Source: Sporolactobacillus sp. CQH2019
GTDB taxonomy: Bacteria > Bacillota > Bacilli > Bacillales > Sporolactobacillaceae
Direction: 5' to 3'
Assembly: GCF_028765345.1 (NCBI RefSeq)
Contig: NZ_JARAJZ010000014.1
Coordinates: 51,331 to 115,330, forward strand
DNA length: 64,000 bases
Below the pieces are notes generated by a model, which saw nothing but the letters and a program-made list of their open reading frames with translations, ran no database searches and had not been told where the DNA came from. The position numbers were made by a program, and so were the translations under genes. Positions 62,348-64,000 of the stretch are shown in pieces (the first letter of the stretch is position 1; every line of letters begins with the position of its first letter).

Positions 62348-62767
62348 ATGGCTACGATTCTGATCGGTGCGCTTTTGGTCGTGTTTCTGTGTCTTGCAGC
62401 CCGCCATTTATTCCGAAGCCTTCGCTCCGGATGCTGCGGGACGGGCAAAACAATGAAAAAGATCCATTCTGCAGACAAAGTTGCGGCTCATTATTCTTAT
62501 GTTAAGGTGTTAAAGATTGAAGGGATGACCTGCCGGAACTGCGTGATCCGCATTGCAAACGCACTGAATTCATTGGAGGGTGTTTTTGCAAAAGTAACGC
62601 TCGGCAAGGCGGTCGTCCGCATGAAACTGAATCTTCCCGATGACCGGCTGCAGCAGGCGGTTGCAAAAGAAGGCTATACGGTGCTGGCCATTGAAAACGG
62701 CCGGAACAGCAGCATGACAAGTGCTTTTTCGGAACATGAGAAGAGAACCGCGGGTATTCAGCGGTGA
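62348..62767 (+). CDS. membrane-anchored heavy-metal-associated (HMA) domain protein
   Basis: About 139 residues. The N-terminus (MATILIGALLVVFLCLAARHLFRSLRSGCCG) is a close relative of the preceding FeoB-associated protein's anchor, with a CC pair after the helix. A soluble HMA domain follows: VKVLKIEGMTCRNCVIRIANALNSLEGVFAKVTLGKAVVRM, with the metal-binding CxxC. HMA domains usually carry Cu(I) or Zn(II), so placement in an iron operon is unusual. It looks like a duplicate of the upstream anchor fused to an HMA domain. ATG 62348 has GGAAGG 9 nt upstream. Confidence 0.8.
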   Translation: MATILIGALLVVFLCLAARHLFRSLRSGCCGTGKTMKKIHSADKVAAHYSYVKVLKIEGMTCRNCVIRIANALNSLEGVFAKVTLGKAVVRMKLNLPDDRLQQAVAKEGYTVLAIENGRNSSMTSAFSEHEKRTAGIQR

Positions 62768-62832
62768 AAATGGTTTTGAAACGTCGAGCATGGACGGCGG
62801 CATCTTCTGATAAATTTAGAGGGGTGCACAGC

Positions 62833-63021
62833 GTGAATTCTGATCATTTCAAGATTTTTAGGCGAGCATTTTTTGAAGCTTTTCTCTTTGCTCTTTTTTT
62901 TGATGCACTGATTGTTCTGGTTTTCGGTTATCTGATGAGCGAGGTTTTGCCTAATCCGGGACTGATCTGGGCTGCTGTATTCCTTTATTTTTTAAGCGTG
63001 AGGCTGCTTCTGCTCGAATGA
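62833..63021 (+). CDS. small two-helix membrane protein, function unknown
   Basis: About 62 residues. Two hydrophobic helices (FFEAFLFALFFDALIVLVFGYL and IWAAVFLYFLSVRLLLLE) are joined by a short loop. GTG 62833 with GAGGGG 8 nt upstream is preferred over the longer frame from 62764, which overlaps the previous gene. The position suggests an accessory membrane protein of the feo cluster. Confidence 0.6.
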   Translation: MNSDHFKIFRRAFFEAFLFALFFDALIVLVFGYLMSEVLPNPGLIWAAVFLYFLSVRLLLLE

Positions 63022-63056
63022 CACAAGAATCGGAAGCAGGGATGACAACAGTCTGT

Positions 63057-63118
63057 CACATTTTGCGAAAAAAAAGTTCCGAATCCTCGCGCTTCTTCAA
63101 CTTTTTCCTCAAAATGTG
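63057..63118. promoter_or_regulatory. long imperfect hairpin before dps
   Basis: CACATTTTG (63057-63065) and CAAAATGTG (63110-63118) are exact inverted arms. Inside them AAAAAGTT and AACTTTTT extend the pairing. It lies 30 nt before the dps start and could be a terminator of the feo operon or a leader structure of dps. Confidence 0.5.
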
Positions 63119-63148
63119 GTAAAACTAAATTTGAAAGGGGTGTTGGAA

Positions 63149-63664
63149 ATGGCAAAATACAAGTATGATTTTCCAAAAACGAAAGCGGCGTTAAATCAGG
63201 CGATTGCTGATATCAGTGAACTGAGTGCGAAGGTCCATCAGGTTCATTGGTACATGCGCGGGCTCAACTTTTACACGATGCATCCGAAAATGGATGAATT
63301 TATGGATCTGTTGGGCGGTCAGCTGGATGAAATCGCTGAACGGCTGATTGCGATTGGCGGTGCCCCGTATGCTTCGCTTGGCGAATTCCTTGAACACACG
63401 ATCCTTAAAGATCAGAAAACGACGTTTGAAGAAAAAAATCTTCCTGAACGGATTGACGATCTTGTGGCTGATTTTAAGACATTGCGCGATGAATATCAGG
63501 CGCTCATCGATGTCAGCGGCGATGAAAATGATCTCAGTACCCAGGATATGATTATTGGCATGAAGACGGAAATTGAAAAGAATATCTGGATGATGCAGGC
63601 CTTCCTGAATAAAGCGCCATTAGATGACGAAAAAGTAAGGATCAGCAAACTGCAGTATAAATAA
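63149..63664 (+). CDS. dps: Dps-family ferritin-like DNA-protecting protein
   Basis: About 171 residues of a four-helix ferritin-like protein. The inter-subunit ferroxidase site is recognisable: AKVHQVHWYMRG (His of helix A), then MHPKMDEFMDLLGGQLDEIAERLIAIGG (Asp and Glu ligands). LGEFLEHTIL follows. It forms a dodecamer that oxidises and stores iron and protects DNA from peroxide. The link to the feo cluster makes sense: uptake and safe storage. ATG 63149 has AAGGGG upstream; the longer ORF start lacks support. Confidence 0.93.
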   Translation: MAKYKYDFPKTKAALNQAIADISELSAKVHQVHWYMRGLNFYTMHPKMDEFMDLLGGQLDEIAERLIAIGGAPYASLGEFLEHTILKDQKTTFEEKNLPERIDDLVADFKTLRDEYQALIDVSGDENDLSTQDMIIGMKTEIEKNIWMMQAFLNKAPLDDEKVRISKLQYK

Positions 63665-64000
63665 TTCTTTAAAAGTTATTGACGGGCAGTAATGGGATGG
63701 CCTGTCAAGGCTATTGTCGGCATTGATAATGAACCGGGCACCGATCAGATGTAATGAAGGATGATAAAATACGGCTGAGCGTCGATTCATTTTTGCGGCG
63801 GGACAATACAATTGCCGGCCGGGCCGTGTTGCTTTTCTGTGTCAGTGCCGGTTGGTCCATTTTTTTAATAGTTAAAAAGAGGCTGTCTCAAAAGGTCAGT
63901 CTGTAGTGAAAAACGAGAGGGACATTTTTTCCCTCTCGTTTTTCGCTCATCCTTGAAAGATCACAGAAAAAAATCGCCTCTTTTTATATAATGAAAAGGA
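63665..64000. other. gene-free stretch at the window end
   Basis: It holds the terminator and possible IS end at 63880-63943. No gene is supported. A gene may start beyond the window. Confidence 0.45.
63880..63945. terminator. strong hairpin with an IS-end-like sequence
   Basis: AAAAACGAGAGGGA / TCCCTCTCGTTTTT (63909-63922 and 63930-63943) is a perfect 14-bp stem with T-run in both directions. Just before it GAGGCTGTCTCAAAAGGTCA (about 63880-63900) resembles the terminal repeat of IS1182-like elements, so an insertion sequence may begin or end here. Confidence 0.5.

Overview
The window looks like a chromosomal segment of a low-to-mid G+C Gram-positive bacterium (Bacillota, order Bacillales). 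The signs are strong GGAGG-type ribosome sites, many cre-like catabolite sites, a SAM-I (S-box) riboswitch, a BglG-type PRD regulator, PTS permeases, and Rho-independent terminators with U-tracts. A sugar-fermenting facultative anaerobe of the Sporolactobacillus kind fits the gene content (glycyl-radical enzyme, two PTS systems, EtfAB/FixCX-linked CoA chemistry, lactate/glycerol-type aquaporin), but the genus is an inference.

Layout. 0-3.7 kb: an MmpL-type exporter cut by the window edge with its MarR regulator, then an Lrp/AsnC regulator with a LysE exporter. 4-13 kb: a sugar module with a mannose-family PTS (IIA, IID, IIC, IIB) and a radical-SAM activase on the minus strand. Divergent from these are a DeoR regulator, a NanE-like epimerase and a glycyl-radical enzyme, translationally coupled. 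13.8-16 kb: an ABC exporter (ATPase plus FtsX-type permease). 16.4-23.3 kb: a second PTS module with a BglG/EIIA regulator, IIB, ascorbate-type IIC, a TPR protein and a class II aldolase, then a P-loop kinase and DeoC. 23.6-32 kb: an amino-acid permease, a 21-bp-periodic minisatellite, and an oligopeptide ABC transporter behind a SAM riboswitch.

32.5-52 kb is an acyl-CoA region: accA, a MaoC hydratase, coaD, etfA and etfB (minus strand); an acyl-CoA dehydrogenase; a G+C-rich patch with a PaaG-like isomerase and a two-subunit CoA-transferase; then FixC/FixX-like proteins, crotonase, propionate-type CoA-transferase, a second acyl-CoA dehydrogenase and an aquaglyceroporin. Two near-identical LysR regulators, each with a TTAAG-N5-CTTAA site and a cre-like site upstream and a similar 3' hairpin, bracket the second half. 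Together these genes could activate an external short-chain acid with CoA, dehydrate or isomerise it, reduce the enoyl-CoA with EtfAB electrons, and recover the CoA by transfer. No thiolase or 3-hydroxyacyl-CoA dehydrogenase is present, so this is not a complete butyrate pathway.

52.7-64 kb: TetR with a TauE/SafE permease, a zinc-ribbon membrane protein, an aldo/keto reductase, an MFS exporter with its PadR regulator, and an iron cluster (feoA, feoA, feoB, small cysteine and heavy-metal-domain membrane proteins, dps) behind a promoter with a Fur box. Decayed genes (DeoR, acyl-CoA dehydrogenase fragment, IS30 transposase, an unidentified ORF in the G+C-rich patch) show past rearrangement.
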